A DNA stretch of 5,436 nt from an uncultured Eubacterium sp. (lineage in GTDB: Bacteria > Bacillota > Clostridia > Lachnospirales > Lachnospiraceae). The DNA lies in contig CANPET010000136.1 in NCBI GenBank assembly GCA_947573465.1, forward strand, positions 1 through 5,436, in the 5' to 3' direction. The stretch's first letter is position 1. Each line of letters begins with the position of its first letter. The notes beneath the pieces are model-generated. The model was not told where the DNA came from. It ran no database searches and was given only the letters and a program-made list of their open reading frames with translations. Both the position numbers and the translations under genes were made by a program. Shown one piece after another: positions 5,379 to 5,436 of this stretch.

Positions 5379-5436
5379 TTATTTAACTGAAATTTTTGTA
5401 GATTTTGATCTATAACTATTACATTTTGTGTTGGAG
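5379..5436 (-). CDS. Possible 3' end of an unidentified minus-strand gene (partial, cut at right edge)
   Basis: On the minus strand one frame is open from the right edge to a TAA at 5381-5379. It gives 18 codons, with a polar tail ending NSYRSKSTKISVK. A terminator-like hairpin oriented for this strand begins 10 bp after the stop, the usual spacing for a gene end. That is the main argument that the frame is real; the coding stretch is too short to judge alone. I do not recognise the protein. A tail alternating Ser/Lys with Val/Ile could be the last beta-strand of an extracellular repeat domain, but this is a guess. Confidence 0.4.
   Translation of the reverse strand, partial: SNTKCNSYRSKSTKISVK

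Noticed and set aside
1..5436. Mobile element, defence system, CRISPR array or other new system
   Set aside because: No transposase, recombinase, terminal repeats, direct-repeat array or tRNA edge was found; all larger genes are standard sporulation or iron-uptake genes.

Overview
The window looks like an ordinary, AT-rich chromosomal segment of a spore-forming Clostridia bacterium, most likely a Lachnospiraceae relative. I infer this from the spoIIIA sporulation genes, the strong AGGAGG-type ribosome sites, and a Feo locus with two FeoA proteins plus a small Cys-rich FeoB partner. No mobile element, CRISPR array, tRNA or rRNA is visible.

Left part (1-1972, + strand): the 3' end of the spoIIIA operon. 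It holds the C-terminal part of spoIIIAE (cut by the window edge), then spoIIIAF, spoIIIAG and spoIIIAH. These encode membrane and ring-forming parts of the mother-cell channel ('feeding tube') that connects to the engulfed forespore. The oddity is spoIIIAF, only 108 codons from its best start. It keeps the two membrane segments but lacks room for the usual C-terminal ring-building domain, and its end overlaps the start of spoIIIAG. A long inverted repeat at 1928-1972 closes the operon and also serves the convergent gene that follows.

Middle (1977-2480): a minus-strand DtxR/MntR-family metal-dependent repressor of 122 aa. Its metal ligands are of the iron type (Met9, Cys100, Glu103, His104) rather than the manganese type. 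It is divergent from the feo genes across a 135-bp region that holds a good promoter for each side. A 16-bp palindrome, GTTAGTTTATACTAAC, lies over the feo -10 box.

Right part (2484-5319, + strand): feoA1, feoA2, feoB and a 48-aa FeoB-associated Cys-rich membrane protein, ending in a strong terminator. A second palindrome with the same arms and length (GTTAGAGATAACTAAC) sits just upstream of feoB, inside the spacer of a possible second promoter. The simple reading is that the regulator, loaded with Fe(II), represses both feoA1 and feoB, so ferrous-iron uptake is switched on when iron is scarce. The last 58 bases may hold the end of a minus-strand gene entering from the right, followed by its own terminator hairpin.

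I do not see an undescribed system. The points worth a second look are the shortened SpoIIIAF, the paired operators with the iron-type regulator, and the small unassigned 3' end at the right edge.
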